From Treponema sp. UBA3813 (GTDB lineage Bacteria > Spirochaetota > Spirochaetia > Treponematales > Treponemataceae), in the NCBI GenBank assembly GCA_002368605.1, contig DFEB01000019.1, positions 1-35,053 on the forward strand: a DNA stretch of 35,053 bases, given 5' to 3'. The translations under genes were made by a program, and so were the position numbers. The notes beneath the pieces were generated by a model that saw only the letters and a program-made list of their open reading frames with translations, had not been told where the DNA came from and searched no databases. How positions within the stretch are numbered: the stretch's first letter is position 1; every line of letters begins with the position of its first letter. This document shows positions 25,140 to 33,835 of the stretch, in pieces.

Positions 25140-25160
25140 ATTCTGAGCCGAACTCAGAAT
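25140..25160. repeat. 8-bp palindrome upstream of the NifU-like gene
   Basis: ATTCTGAG (25140-25147)/CTCAGAAT (25153-25160) with loop CCGAA is a perfect inverted repeat, 24 bases before the nifU-like ATG. It may be a regulator's operator, a leader hairpin or one more intergenic palindrome. Confidence 0.45.
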
Positions 25161-25183
25161 GACGGAAATTTTAGGAGAAATCT

Positions 25184-25420
25184 ATGACAAAAGAACAAGA
25201 AGCAACCGTTTTGGAAGCCCTCGATATGTTCCGCCCCCAGCTTCAGGCAGACGGCGGCGATATGGAATTCGTCTCAATCGACGAGCAGAACCGCGTCCAC
25301 TTGCGTCTCACTGGAGCTTGTGGCTCTTGCCCAATGGCACTTATGACTCTCAAAATGGGCGTTGAGCGATACTTAAAAGACGCTTGCCCGGAAGTCACAG
25401 AAGTCGTTCAGGAACAGTAA
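25184..25420 (+). CDS. NifU-like Fe-S scaffold C-terminal domain protein
   Basis: A 78-residue protein equal to the C-terminal NifU domain alone. The motif G-A-C46-G-S-C49-P (CxxC) binds an Fe-S cluster, and LQADGGDMEFV is the typical start of the domain. It probably helps assemble or deliver clusters. AGGAG is well placed before the ATG. The next gene, a radical SAM enzyme that needs a 4Fe-4S cluster, overlaps or abuts its end, which makes a functional link plausible. Confidence 0.92.
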   Translation: MTKEQEATVLEALDMFRPQLQADGGDMEFVSIDEQNRVHLRLTGACGSCPMALMTLKMGVERYLKDACPEVTEVVQEQ

Positions 25421-25421
25421 A

Positions 25422-27308
25422 ACGAATTCCTTTCTTCCAGTTTCACAAGAAGACCTTCTCCACCGTGGCATAAGCGAAGTTGATTTTGTTTTTGTCTCAG
25501 GGGACGCTTATGTTGACCACGCATCTTTTGCCTCTGCCCTGCTTGGCCGCCTTTTGGAAGCCAACGGCTACACTGTGGCGATTTTGCCCCAGCCAGACTG
25601 GAAGAATGTGGAAGAATTCCGCAAATTTGGCCGTCCTCGCCTAGGATTTCTGGTGAGTGCGGGGGCAATGGATTCCATGGTCTCCAATTACACCGCCAAC
25701 AACAAGCCTCGGAGCGAAGATGTTTACGCTCACGGAGGAGTGGCAGGTCACAGGCCGGACAGGGCCTTAATCACCTACATTTCAAAAATCCGCGAAGCCT
25801 ACAAGGGCGTGAATATCCTTATCGGCGGAATTGAGGCAAGTTTGCGCCGGACAAGCCATTACGATTACTGGTCAAACACAGTGCGCCGCTCAATCTTGCT
25901 TGACTCAAAGGCAGATTTGCTCATGTACGGCATGGGCGAGCACTCGATTTTGGAAATTGCGGCCAAACTCCGAGAGGGAATTCCCGCCAAAGCCATTCGA
26001 GGCGTGAGGGGAACGGTCTGGTATACGAGTAAACAGGATGAATTGCCGAATTACCGGCGATGGGATGAAAAGATTGTCGGACAAAAGATGTCATTCCCGT
26101 GTTCGACACGGGAATCCGTTGCCATAATGCTTCCTTCCTATGCTGAAATCTCAAAAAACACACCTGAAAGCAAGCAACTATTCGCCGAAAGCTATCTCGT
26201 GCAGGAGCAGAACACCGACGCCATTAACGGCCATCGTCTGATTGAGCCGGTTGATGCCCGCTTTATCGTGCAGGAGCCGGCCTCCCTCCCCCTCACCACT
26301 CAGGAATTCGACGCCATTTATGAGCTTCCCTTTACAAGGCGATGGCATCCCATGTACGACGCGCCCGCCGAAAACGGCAAGACTGGAATTCCCGCCCTTT
26401 CGGAAGTCCAGTTCAGCCTTGTAAGCTCCAGGGGTTGTTTCGGAGCATGCTCTTTCTGCGCCATAACTTTTCATCAGGGAAGGCGCATTCAGGCTCGGAG
26501 CCACGAAAGCCTTATAAAAGAAGCGAAAGTCATCACCGAAAATCCCGACTTCAAGGGCTACATTCATGATGTGGGCGGTCCCACGGCGAATTTCCGACAC
26601 GATGCCTGTAAGTTCCAGAAAGAGCGGGGAGCCTGCCCAAACAAGGATTGCATGGGAACAAACCCCTGTAAAAATGTGAATGTCACTCACACCGAATATG
26701 TGGAATTGCTGCGGAAACTCCGCGCCCTTCCAAAAGTCAAAAAAGTCTTTATCCGCTCTGGAATCCGATTTGATTACCTGATGATGGACAAGGACAAATC
26801 ATTCTTTAAGGAACTGGTCGAGCATCACATTTCAGGCCAGCTGAAAGTCGCGCCGGAGCATGTGAGCAACAAAGTCCTTCGCCTCATGCGGAAAAGCAAT
26901 CACGAGCTTTACGAAAAATTCGCCGCCGAGTATGCCGAATGGAACAAAAAGTTGGGCAAAAAACAATATCTCGTGCCCTATTACATCTGCTCCCATCCTG
27001 GGGCAGGACTTTCAGAGGCAATCGAAGTCGCCCTTTACCTCAAAAAAACAGGCTTCGTGCCAGACCAGGTGCAGGATTTTTACCCCACGCCGGGAAGCCT
27101 TTCCACCTGCATGTACTGGACTGGCTTAAATCCGCGGAACCGCCTTGAAAACGGTGAATTTGAGAAAGTCTATGTTGCCAGGGGAGCACACGAACGCCGC
27201 TTGCAGCGCGCACTCCTCCAATTCAACCGGCGGGAAAACTGGCCTTTGGTAAAAGAAGCCCTTGAAAAAGCCGGAAGAAGAGATTTGATAAAAGTGCTTT
27301 TGCGGTAG
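25422..27308 (+). CDS. YgiQ-type radical SAM protein with a non-canonical (ACG) start
   Basis: The conserved YgiQ N-terminus is present in frame as NSFLPVSQEDLLHRGISEV followed by DFVFVSGDAYVDHASFASAL, encoded from 25425. The frame has no ATG, GTG or TTG between the stop at 25374 and TTG 25554. AGGA (25410-25413) lies 8 bases before ACG at 25422, which aligns exactly with the expected start, so ACG 25422 is taken; a start at TTG 25554 would delete 44 conserved residues. The protein then has about 628 residues, with the radical SAM cluster motif C339-x3-C343-x2-C346 (CFGACSFC), YgiQ motifs GIEASLRR and VAPEHVSN, and a C-terminal domain. Function of YgiQ is not known. It begins 2 bases after the stop of the nifU-like gene. 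Confidence 0.85.
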   Translation, partial: TNSFLPVSQEDLLHRGISEVDFVFVSGDAYVDHASFASALLGRLLEANGYTVAILPQPDWKNVEEFRKFGRPRLGFLVSAGAMDSMVSNYTANNKPRSEDVYAHGGVAGHRPDRALITYISKIREAYKGVNILIGGIEASLRRTSHYDYWSNTVRRSILLDSKADLLMYGMGEHSILEIAAKLREGIPAKAIRGVRGTVWYTSKQDELPNYRRWDEKIVGQKMSFPCSTRESVAIMLPSYAEISKNTPESKQLFAESYLVQEQNTDAINGHRLIEPVDARFIVQEPASLPLTTQEFDAIYELPFTRRWHPMYDAPAENGKTGIPALSEVQFSLVSSRGCFGACSFCAITFHQGRRIQARSHESLIKEAKVITENPDFKGYIHDVGGPTANFRHDACKFQKERGACPNKDCMGTNPCKNVNVTHTEYVELLRKLRALPKVKKVFIRSGIRFDYLMMDKDKSFFKELVEHHISGQLKVAPEHVSNKVLRLMRKSNHELYEKFAAEYAEWNKKLGKKQYLVPYYICSHPGAGLSEAIEVALYLKKTGFVPDQVQDFYPTPGSLSTCMYWTGLNPRNRLENGEFEKVYVARGAHERRLQRALLQFNRRENWPLVKEALEKAGRRDLIKVLLR

Positions 27309-27313
27309 GGATT

Positions 27314-27372
27314 GTAGCCGCGCCCCAGCGTTCCGAAGCAAAGCGAAGGAATGGAGCGGTAGCGGAACGGCG
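27314..27372 (-). repeat. Dispersed palindromic element, copy B (inverted relative to copy A)
   Basis: CGTTCCG (27329-27335) and CGGAACG (27363-27369) flank a CGAAG-rich centre. Reverse-complemented, it aligns with 20129-20188 over its length, including the flanking CGCGGCTAC. It lies between ygiQ and the GGDEF gene. Confidence 0.75.
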
Positions 27373-27402
27373 AAAAGCCCGCTCGACCGCCCCAAAATTC
27401 TC

Positions 27403-27431
27403 TTTAAAAAAATTCTAATTTCGTATATAAT
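27403..27431 (+). promoter_or_regulatory. Promoter of the GGDEF gene
   Basis: TTTAAA at 27403-27408 (weak -35), 17-base spacer, perfect TATAAT at 27426-27431. GTGGAG (27451-27456) is the ribosome site for the ATG at 27467. Confidence 0.6.
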
Positions 27432-27466
27432 AATAAAATATTTCACTACGGTGGAGCCAAGCTTTT

Positions 27467-29245
27467 ATGAAAAGCCTTGAAGTTAAAATCGCATATATAA
27501 ACAACGACTTAAAAATACTCGACCGCAACACAGAATTCTACAGCTATTTTGAAAAAGTCGGATTTCTCTACGAAAATATTGCCGACATTGTCGTTCCAGA
27601 GCAACAAGAAAAATTTACCAAATTCATAAGAACCAGCAACTCACAGGCTGAATTCCGAGTCTTTAAGTTCAAAAAAATCAATGGCGAAATTCTGCACAAT
27701 CTGGTCTCTGCCAAAGAAGACTTTTACAACAACAAACCATGCCTTGTAGTGCGCATAATTGACCCAACTGTTGCCCTTCTTTTCATAAAAGATGCGATTT
27801 TTTACGAAAAAAAGATTTCCACGGCTCTTTCCCTTACAAACGAATATCTCTTCTTGTATGAGCAGAGCACGAATATCATAAAAATCGACAACTTCATTCA
27901 AAACAAAAAAACAACCGTCTATGAGCAGGACTTGGACTCTTGGTGCGAGGATGTCATTTCAAATTCTTTGATTGCCGAAAATGACATTCACCTCTTTAAC
28001 GAAAAAATGTCCGAGCTAAAACAATGCAAGGATTCATTCTCACTAACGATTAACTGCTCATTGCGCGCAGGTCACTCAGTTTTTGAGAGAATGTGTTTTA
28101 AGGCCGAACGCTTAGAAAACAACGGCTCTGTTTACATGGTTGGTCGAATTCTTCCTGAAGTAATGATTGAACAGGCCGAAAAGTCAAATGAAATTCTTCA
28201 GGAACTCAAACTCGATGCCCTAACCGGAGTCTACAACAAAAAAGCCATCACAAATTATGCCGAAAAACGATTCGTTCCTGGCACAAAAGAAAATGCCGTC
28301 CTTGCAATCGTTGACCTTGACCACTTCAAGCCTGTAAACGACGCTTACGGTCACTTGGCAGGCGATAAAGTCCTCGAAAAAGCAGGCCTCATTCTCAAGG
28401 AACTTATCGGTGATAATGGTGTGGTCGGTCGCTATGGTGGAGACGAATTCCTTATTATTCTCGAAGACATGGACGAATCCAAATTCCGTAGCATTTTCCG
28501 CACTATAAACAACGACATTCGCTCTACTTTTGAAGACATGTTCACAGACATAAAAGTTACGGCTTCCATAGGCTCTGCCTTCTATCCAAAAGACGGTCCT
28601 TCTTTCGATGAGCTTTTCAAGAAAGCCGATTTCTGCCTATATCGTGCCAAAGACAAAGGACGCGACCGTTATGTTTTCTTCCGTGATGATTTGCACGGCG
28701 AACTTTACAAAAAGGCAAGCGAATCAAAAACTGAAGGAATCAAATATGATGTGCGCGAAGTAAAAGAACTCAAAAGCATGTCAGACTTCCTGCTCAATCT
28801 CGGTGCACAGTCAAAACCGGCAATTATCACCGTTCTCGAACACATGCTCAAAACATACAATCTTGATTCAATCAACATATATTACGGTGAAGCTATGGCA
28901 AGAATGCACGCTTTCGGCCAGCGCCCCGATAATCTCTCTGATGCGCGTTATGTCTATTCAGAAGAATTCACACGCGCGCTTGAAGGAAAATCTTTCGTTA
29001 AAGTTGATTTCACAACAGAACTTAAAGAATCTGCAAAAGATTTCGGAAAGATTCTCGACAATCGTGGCGTAAAATCCTCGATTCAGTGCATTCTCGGCAC
29101 CCCGGAGCGCATTCTCGGTCTCATCACATTTGACCGACTCAAAGAAGGCGCAATGTGGGCAGAATACGAAACGAATTGCTGTATCATGGTGGGTGCGGCT
29201 CTCAATCTGCTTCCAGAGTCAAAACTCCGTGTCCTTTTTATGTAA
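27467..29245 (+). CDS. Diguanylate cyclase (GGDEF) with PAS-like N-terminus and C-terminal GAF-like domain
   Basis: A 592-residue cytoplasmic protein. The first 240 residues look like one or two PAS-type sensors (FEKVGFLYENIADIVVP...). A GGDEF domain follows (about 250-410) with LDALTGVYNKKA, DLDHFKPVNDAYGHLAGD and the intact active-site motif GGDEF at 324-328, so it should make cyclic di-GMP. The usual inhibitory RxxD five residues before the motif is not present (GDNGVVGR instead). The C-terminal 160 residues resemble a GAF domain (SINIYYGEA...ILGLITFDR), an unusual position for one. It may be a sensor at either end. It overlaps the converging MATE gene by 8 bases. Confidence 0.88.
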   Translation: MKSLEVKIAYINNDLKILDRNTEFYSYFEKVGFLYENIADIVVPEQQEKFTKFIRTSNSQAEFRVFKFKKINGEILHNLVSAKEDFYNNKPCLVVRIIDPTVALLFIKDAIFYEKKISTALSLTNEYLFLYEQSTNIIKIDNFIQNKKTTVYEQDLDSWCEDVISNSLIAENDIHLFNEKMSELKQCKDSFSLTINCSLRAGHSVFERMCFKAERLENNGSVYMVGRILPEVMIEQAEKSNEILQELKLDALTGVYNKKAITNYAEKRFVPGTKENAVLAIVDLDHFKPVNDAYGHLAGDKVLEKAGLILKELIGDNGVVGRYGGDEFLIILEDMDESKFRSIFRTINNDIRSTFEDMFTDIKVTASIGSAFYPKDGPSFDELFKKADFCLYRAKDKGRDRYVFFRDDLHGELYKKASESKTEGIKYDVREVKELKSMSDFLLNLGAQSKPAIITVLEHMLKTYNLDSINIYYGEAMARMHAFGQRPDNLSDARYVYSEEFTRALEGKSFVKVDFTTELKESAKDFGKILDNRGVKSSIQCILGTPERILGLITFDRLKEGAMWAEYETNCCIMVGAALNLLPESKLRVLFM

Positions 29246-30590
29246 TATTATGAAGCCATTTTCCGCTTTTTACGCGCCAGACTCCGCAAATCGTTTTAAG
29301 AACCTGCTCGCTTTCAAGGCAAAATAAAATCACCCAGGCAGGCTGGCGCCACACAAAAGTCGCAAGGCAGCCCAGAGGAATCGCAATCAGCCACATCCAG
29401 CCGTTATCGATAATCGAAGCGAAAATCGTGTCGCCACCAGAACGGCAAACGCCCACGATAATCAGCATGTTAAAGGCACGGAAAGGATACATTCCCATAA
29501 GTACAAAGAGCATTGACTGAGTAATGGCGATAATATGCGGCTCAACATTAAAAATCGATGGCAAAATACGAGAAATAGGGAAAAGCAACAAGCCAATAAT
29601 CGCTCCCATCAAGGGGAAGAACCAGCAAAAACGGTGAGTGTAAGCCCGCGCGCCCTCTTCCTCGCCAGCGCCGATTTTCTTTCCCAAAATAACGGAAGCT
29701 GCGTTTCCCATGCCGATAAAAAAGACCCAGGTCAACTGACTCACCGTATTCATAATGCTGAATGCGGCAAAAGAATCTGTGCCTGCGTGAGCAAAAATAG
29801 AATTCTGCGTGGTAATACCGAAGCCCCAGAGAGTTTCTGAAAGCAAAACCGGGATTCCGACAAAAGCGAGCTTTTTAATAAAGGCAAGGTCAAAGCCAAG
29901 CAATTCCCGGATTTTTCCCATTGCCTCAAATTTTCTAGTGATTCCTACGGCTAGGGTGATAATCATCTCCACGGCACGGGAAATTACGGTGGCCAAAGCA
30001 GCACCGAGAATGCCCATGCGGGGGATTCCCAAAGGTTGACAGCCAAAAATAAAAATCGCATTCAGGCTCACATTCATCACAAATGAAATAGCCGTCGTGA
30101 CCATAGGAAGAACTACATGCTCCGTGCTTCGGAAAGCCATCTGACAGGAAAAAGAAATCGCCAGCATGGGATAGCAGAAAGCGACAAGCCTGAGATAACG
30201 GGCGCCTTCTTTTAGAACCGCCTTATCTTCTGTGTAAAATCGCAGGAGCTTTTCTGGAATTAGCGCGCCGCCAGCCAGAAAGACAATGGAAACGAAAAAG
30301 CAGACTAGAAGCATAAAGCCGAATGTCTTTCGGATGCCGGAAATATTTTGCGCTCCCCAAAACTGAGCTATAAAAATCGAGCAGCCCGAAGAGACTCCGA
30401 AGACGACCATGTTCAGCATGAAGAAAATCTGATTGCCAAGCCCCACTGCCGCAATAGGCACAGAACCCAACCGGCCAACCATAATCGTGTCCATCATGTT
30501 CACGAAAGTCTGCAAAAGATTTTGCAAAATTATCGGAATCGCAATAGAGAAAAGCGTTTTGTAAAAACCATTCAACAAATGTTTGTTCAT
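29238..30590 (-). CDS. MATE family efflux transporter
   Basis: A 450-residue protein with about 12 membrane helices. The N-terminal lobe starts IAIPIILQNLLQTFVNMMDTIMVGRLG, with the usual MATE pattern, and the second lobe restarts around FVGIPVLLSETLWGFG. It exports drugs or metabolites in exchange for Na+ or H+; the substrate is unknown. The gene ends in an overlap with the GGDEF gene from the other strand. A double hairpin lies upstream, between it and the UPF0210 gene. Confidence 0.92.
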   Translation of the reverse strand: MNKHLLNGFYKTLFSIAIPIILQNLLQTFVNMMDTIMVGRLGSVPIAAVGLGNQIFFMLNMVVFGVSSGCSIFIAQFWGAQNISGIRKTFGFMLLVCFFVSIVFLAGGALIPEKLLRFYTEDKAVLKEGARYLRLVAFCYPMLAISFSCQMAFRSTEHVVLPMVTTAISFVMNVSLNAIFIFGCQPLGIPRMGILGAALATVISRAVEMIITLAVGITRKFEAMGKIRELLGFDLAFIKKLAFVGIPVLLSETLWGFGITTQNSIFAHAGTDSFAAFSIMNTVSQLTWVFFIGMGNAASVILGKKIGAGEEEGARAYTHRFCWFFPLMGAIIGLLLFPISRILPSIFNVEPHIIAITQSMLFVLMGMYPFRAFNMLIIVGVCRSGGDTIFASIIDNGWMWLIAIPLGCLATFVWRQPAWVILFCLESEQVLKTICGVWRVKSGKWLHNIT

Positions 30591-30624
30591 AAAAGCCCTA
30601 CAGGATGTAGGGTAAGAGTAAAGA

Positions 30625-30682
30625 GAGAATTTTCGTTAGAAAATTCTCGTACGAATCCGAAAATCCACGGATGGATTTTCGG
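30625..30682. repeat. Double palindrome (two adjacent hairpins)
   Basis: GAGAATTTTC (30625-30634)/GAAAATTCTC (30639-30648) with loop GTTA, and CCGAAAATCCA (30657-30667)/TGGATTTTCGG (30672-30682) with loop CGGA, the second extended by CGAA/TTCG after one bulged base. No T-tract follows on either strand. Built like the pair at 18373-18413. Confidence 0.65.
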
Positions 30683-30686
30683 TTCG

Positions 30687-32048
30687 CTAATTCCTGAAAG
30701 AATGAATCGGAGCCGGAATGCGTCCGCCACGGTTGATGAAGTCCGCGCAACTGAATTTACTTACCGGCATGACAGGACAACCGCCCAAAAGTCCGCCAAA
30801 CTCAATCCAGTCGCCGGCTTTTTTGCCTGGAGCCGGAATCAAACGCACCGCCGTCGTTTTATTGTTCACCATACCGATGGCAAATTCATCGGCCATAATG
30901 CCCGAAATCGTAGTTGCAGGCGTGTCTCCCGGAATCGCAATCATATCAAGACCAACAGAACAAACCGTAGTCATAGCCTCAAGTTTTTCAAGGCAGATTG
31001 AGCCCTGCTTGACTGCGTTAATCATGCCCTCGTCTTCTGAAACAGGAATAAATGCACCAGAAAGACCGCCGACGCTCGTTGAGGCCATTACGCCGCCTTT
31101 TTTGACCATATCAGTGAGCATTGCCAGAGCCGCCGTGGTTCCAGGACAGCCCGCTCCCTCCAAACCGATTTCCTCAAGGATTCGGGCAACACTGTCACCA
31201 ACGGCAGGAGTCGGGGCCAGAGACAAATCCAAAATACCAAAATCAACGCCAAGCCGGGAAGCCGCCTCTGCTCCGACCAGCTGACCCAAGCGGGTGATTT
31301 TAAATGCCATCTTTTTGATACCTTCTGCAAGCTCGTTAATGGGCTTTCCCTTGTAATCCCTTGCCGCCGCCAAAATTACCCCAGGTCCTGATACTCCAAC
31401 ATTGATTACGCTGTCAGCCTCACCCGGTCCGTGGAAGGCACCGGCCATAAAGGGATTATCCTCCGGCGCGTTGCAGAAAACGACCAGCTTTGAGCAGCCG
31501 TTTACCGCGCAGTCCTTGCTGGCCTCACTGGTCTTTTTAATAGTCTCACCCATGAGCTTTACCGCGTCCATGTTGATTCCGCTTTTTGTGCTTCCCACAT
31601 TGACGCTGGAACAGACAAAATCCGTCGTTGCCAAAGCCTCTGGAATGGAGTCAATCAAAATGCGGTCTGCGGGCGTGATTCCCTTTTGCACGAGAGCCGA
31701 AAATCCGCCGATAAAGTTGATTCCCAGCTCCTGAGCGCATTTATCAAGGGTTTTGCAATATTCGACATAAGATTTAGCCTCGCTGGCTCCCGCAACAAGA
31801 GCAATAGGCGTAACAGAAACGCGCTTATTGATAATGGGAACGCCAAGCTCCTTTTCGATATCCTGCCCGACTTTGACGAGATTTCCCGCCTTTTTCATGA
31901 TTTTATCGTAAATCTTCCGGTTGGCTTTTTTTGAATCCGAATCCGCGCAATCCAAAAGAGAAATCCCCATAGTGATACAGCGCACATCCAATTTGTGGCG
32001 CAAAAACATATTTACCGTTTCTTGAATCTCAACAGGTGTAAAGAGCAT
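30687..32048 (-). CDS. UPF0210 / DUF711 family (PFL family) protein
   Basis: A 453-residue protein recognised as UPF0210 (DUF711), with the hallmark segments [13 protein letters not shown] near the N-terminus, [28 protein letters not shown], and a long glycine-rich C-terminal half ([44 protein letters not shown]). The family is related in fold to glycyl-radical/PFL proteins but lacks a known reaction. ATG 32048 is chosen because GGAGGAT precedes it (32051-32057 on the minus strand) and it gives the usual family N-terminus; the frame is open further up to 32099. In some bacteria a small ACT-domain protein is cotranscribed; none is seen here. Confidence 0.88.
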   Translation of the reverse strand: MLFTPVEIQETVNMFLRHKLDVRCITMGISLLDCADSDSKKANRKIYDKIMKKAGNLVKVGQDIEKELGVPIINKRVSVTPIALVAGASEAKSYVEYCKTLDKCAQELGINFIGGFSALVQKGITPADRILIDSIPEALATTDFVCSSVNVGSTKSGINMDAVKLMGETIKKTSEASKDCAVNGCSKLVVFCNAPEDNPFMAGAFHGPGEADSVINVGVSGPGVILAAARDYKGKPINELAEGIKKMAFKITRLGQLVGAEAASRLGVDFGILDLSLAPTPAVGDSVARILEEIGLEGAGCPGTTAALAMLTDMVKKGGVMASTSVGGLSGAFIPVSEDEGMINAVKQGSICLEKLEAMTTVCSVGLDMIAIPGDTPATTISGIMADEFAIGMVNNKTTAVRLIPAPGKKAGDWIEFGGLLGGCPVMPVSKFSCADFINRGGRIPAPIHSFRN

Positions 32049-32129
32049 AAATCCTCCAAAAACTTTAAATATCCTACTATAAAATAGCTTAATGTTCAAA
32101 TAAAGGTCGGTTTTAGACGATTTTTTCAG

Positions 32130-32161
32130 TTGACGGCAAACAATTTTCCCTTTAATATAAT
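32130..32161 (+). promoter_or_regulatory. Promoter of the 64-residue membrane protein gene
   Basis: TTGACG at 32130-32135 with TAATAT at 32153-32158 (17-base spacer) overlapping a TATAAT at 32156-32161. It lies some 35 bases before the ATG at 32195, where AGAGG is the ribosome site. Confidence 0.6.
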
Positions 32162-32194
32162 AGAGGTTGATTTTATTTTTTACAGAGGTATATT

Positions 32195-32389
32195 ATGGCT
32201 TCAAATACAGTTGCAAAAAAAGGTGAATCAAAATTCGATTCTCTCCCAATCGCAGTTCAAATGCTTGTCGGAATCGGTGTTCTTTTGCTCATCGCGGTAG
32301 TCGGTTTCGCAGTTTTCATTGCAGTTGATTTGCTCCTTCTTGATTTTGACCCAATCGGAAAGCTCGTATCTTTGATTTTCGGAAAATAA
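32195..32389 (+). CDS. Small single-pass membrane protein of unknown function
   Basis: A 64-residue protein with a charged N-terminus (residues 1-16), one hydrophobic stretch (about 22-48, MLVGIGVLLLIAVVGFAVFIAVDLLLL) and a short tail LIFGK. No family was recognised. It has its own promoter and a strong terminator after it, so it is a single-gene unit. It could be a membrane-protein partner or stress peptide; there is nothing to decide. Confidence 0.65.
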   Translation: MASNTVAKKGESKFDSLPIAVQMLVGIGVLLLIAVVGFAVFIAVDLLLLDFDPIGKLVSLIFGK

Positions 32390-32456
32390 CATAAAGGGGG
32401 GAAGTCTCCCCCTCGGCTACAATGTAACGCAGCATAGCTGCTTATCCATTTTCGCC

Positions 32457-32481
32457 TACCCCCTCTGCGGGGTATTTTTTT
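32457..32481 (+). terminator. Rho-independent terminator after the small membrane protein gene
   Basis: TACCCC (32457-32462)/GGGGTA (32469-32474) with loop CTCTGC, followed by seven T (32475-32481). Another GGGGGGA/TCTCCCCC hairpin lies at about 32395-32414. Confidence 0.75.
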
Positions 32482-32541
32482 GTCTTCTGCCCCGCAACGC
32501 CCCGATAACCCATGCTCCTTTTTTATTTTCTTCAAAAGTGT

Positions 32542-32547
32542 TATAGT
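32542..32547 (+). promoter_or_regulatory. -10 box placed for a leaderless transcript
   Basis: TATAGT at 32542-32547 would start transcription at about 32554-32555, on the ATG of the protease gene. The -35 region is only T-rich (32519-32524), so this is weaker than at 23228. Confidence 0.4.
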
Positions 32548-32554
32548 CTTTCCC

Positions 32555-33820
32555 ATGGTTTTTTCTAATATTTTCGTTCTTATTTTTCTTGCTGGCACTG
32601 CTTTTTCTTTCATTTTAGACATGATTCTTGAGCGAATCGATTTTTCTTTCCGCAAAAAGCACGGACGCGAAGTTCCAGAAATCCTTTCAGCCCAAGTTGA
32701 TTTGCAAACACTTGACAAAACATGCCGTTACGAAGACGCAAAATATAATCTCTGGATTCCTAGCATTATTCTCGAAGTCATGCTTTCTCTATACCTTGTT
32801 TTTTGCGGATTCTACCCTGCGCTTTTTGAGTGGATTATGTCATGGACAAGCAATTCATTTTTCGTGGCAATGCTCTTCTTGATTCTTGGCGGAATTCCCG
32901 GCGCCTTTCTTTCTATGCCCTTTGCGCTTTATTCAGAATTCGGAATCGAAAAACACTTCGGTTTCAGCAACATGACATTCAGCATGTGGGTTGCAGACGA
33001 AATCAAGGGCTTTTTTATAAATTTAATCATCCTGACTCCGCTTTTGCTCGCTATGATTGGTCTCTTCAAATATGCCTCTGACTGGTGGTGGATTTTGCTG
33101 GGCTGCGTCTATTTTGTTTTCTCTCTTGGAATTTCCATCATCTATCCTATTTTCATCGCACCGATTTTCAATAAATTCACTCCCCTTGAAGACGGCGAAC
33201 TCAAAACGCGATTAGAAGAACTCCTCAAAAAATGCGGCTTTAAGGCCAGCGGACTTTTCGTAATGGACGCTTCCCGCCGCTCCGGACACTCAAACGCCTA
33301 CTTCACTGGCTTCGGAAAATCAAAACGAGTCGTTCTTTATGACACTCTCATCAAACAGCTTACATCCGAAGAAATTGAAGCCGTGCTTGGCCATGAGCTG
33401 GGACACTACAAACATCACCATATTCTCAAAAAAATGCTCTTTATGATTCCGGCTGTCTTCATCGTCCTTTTTATCATTTCCCATTTGGTGAAAATGCCCG
33501 CTCTCTATGCGGGATTCGGATTTTTTGCAGAAGAACCAGTGCCTTATCAAATTATGTTCATCGGAGTTTTTTTGCTGAGCCTCGTATTTGGTGAATGGGG
33601 AATTTTACTCAGCCCGATTATGAATTTTTTCAGTCGCCGCGATGAATTTCAGGCGGATGCCTTTGCAAAAAAAATCTGCGGAACTGGCGAGCCTCTTTGT
33701 ACGGCTCTCATTAAACTCAACAAAGAAAACCTGAGCGAAATTCAAGTTCCGAAAATCTACAGTCTCTTCAATTATAACCACCCGCCACTGCTCGAACGCA
33801 TTGCCGCGCTCAGAAAGTAA
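32555..33820 (+). CDS. M48 family (Ste24/CAAX-type) membrane metalloprotease
   Basis: A 421-residue integral membrane protease. Hydrophobic helices fill the N-terminal half; the zinc motif H280-E281-x-x-H284 (LGHELGHYKHH) and the third ligand E364 (DEFQADAFA) are in place, as in yeast Ste24 and bacterial HtpX relatives. The long 'YNNHPPLLERIA'-like C-terminal block (NYNHPPLLERIAALRK) closes it. It probably removes damaged or specific membrane proteins; bacterial homologues have no prenylated substrates, so the CAAX name is by homology. The open frame extends upstream to 32480, but ATG 32555 gives the hydrophobic family start. No Shine-Dalgarno precedes it; see the -10 box just upstream. Confidence 0.9.
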   Translation: MVFSNIFVLIFLAGTAFSFILDMILERIDFSFRKKHGREVPEILSAQVDLQTLDKTCRYEDAKYNLWIPSIILEVMLSLYLVFCGFYPALFEWIMSWTSNSFFVAMLFLILGGIPGAFLSMPFALYSEFGIEKHFGFSNMTFSMWVADEIKGFFINLIILTPLLLAMIGLFKYASDWWWILLGCVYFVFSLGISIIYPIFIAPIFNKFTPLEDGELKTRLEELLKKCGFKASGLFVMDASRRSGHSNAYFTGFGKSKRVVLYDTLIKQLTSEEIEAVLGHELGHYKHHHILKKMLFMIPAVFIVLFIISHLVKMPALYAGFGFFAEEPVPYQIMFIGVFLLSLVFGEWGILLSPIMNFFSRRDEFQADAFAKKICGTGEPLCTALIKLNKENLSEIQVPKIYSLFNYNHPPLLERIAALRK

Positions 33821-33835
33821 AATCAGGATTTAAAA

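Noticed and set aside
25377-25422. Programmed frameshift that would fuse the NifU-like protein to YgiQ
   Set aside because: The NifU-like protein is complete at its normal length, the needed shift is +1 and no clear slippery site was found; a rare start codon is simpler.
30348-31001. 217-residue plus-strand frame rich in Arg and Asn
   Set aside because: It spans two minus-strand genes and the palindromes between them, with no family features.
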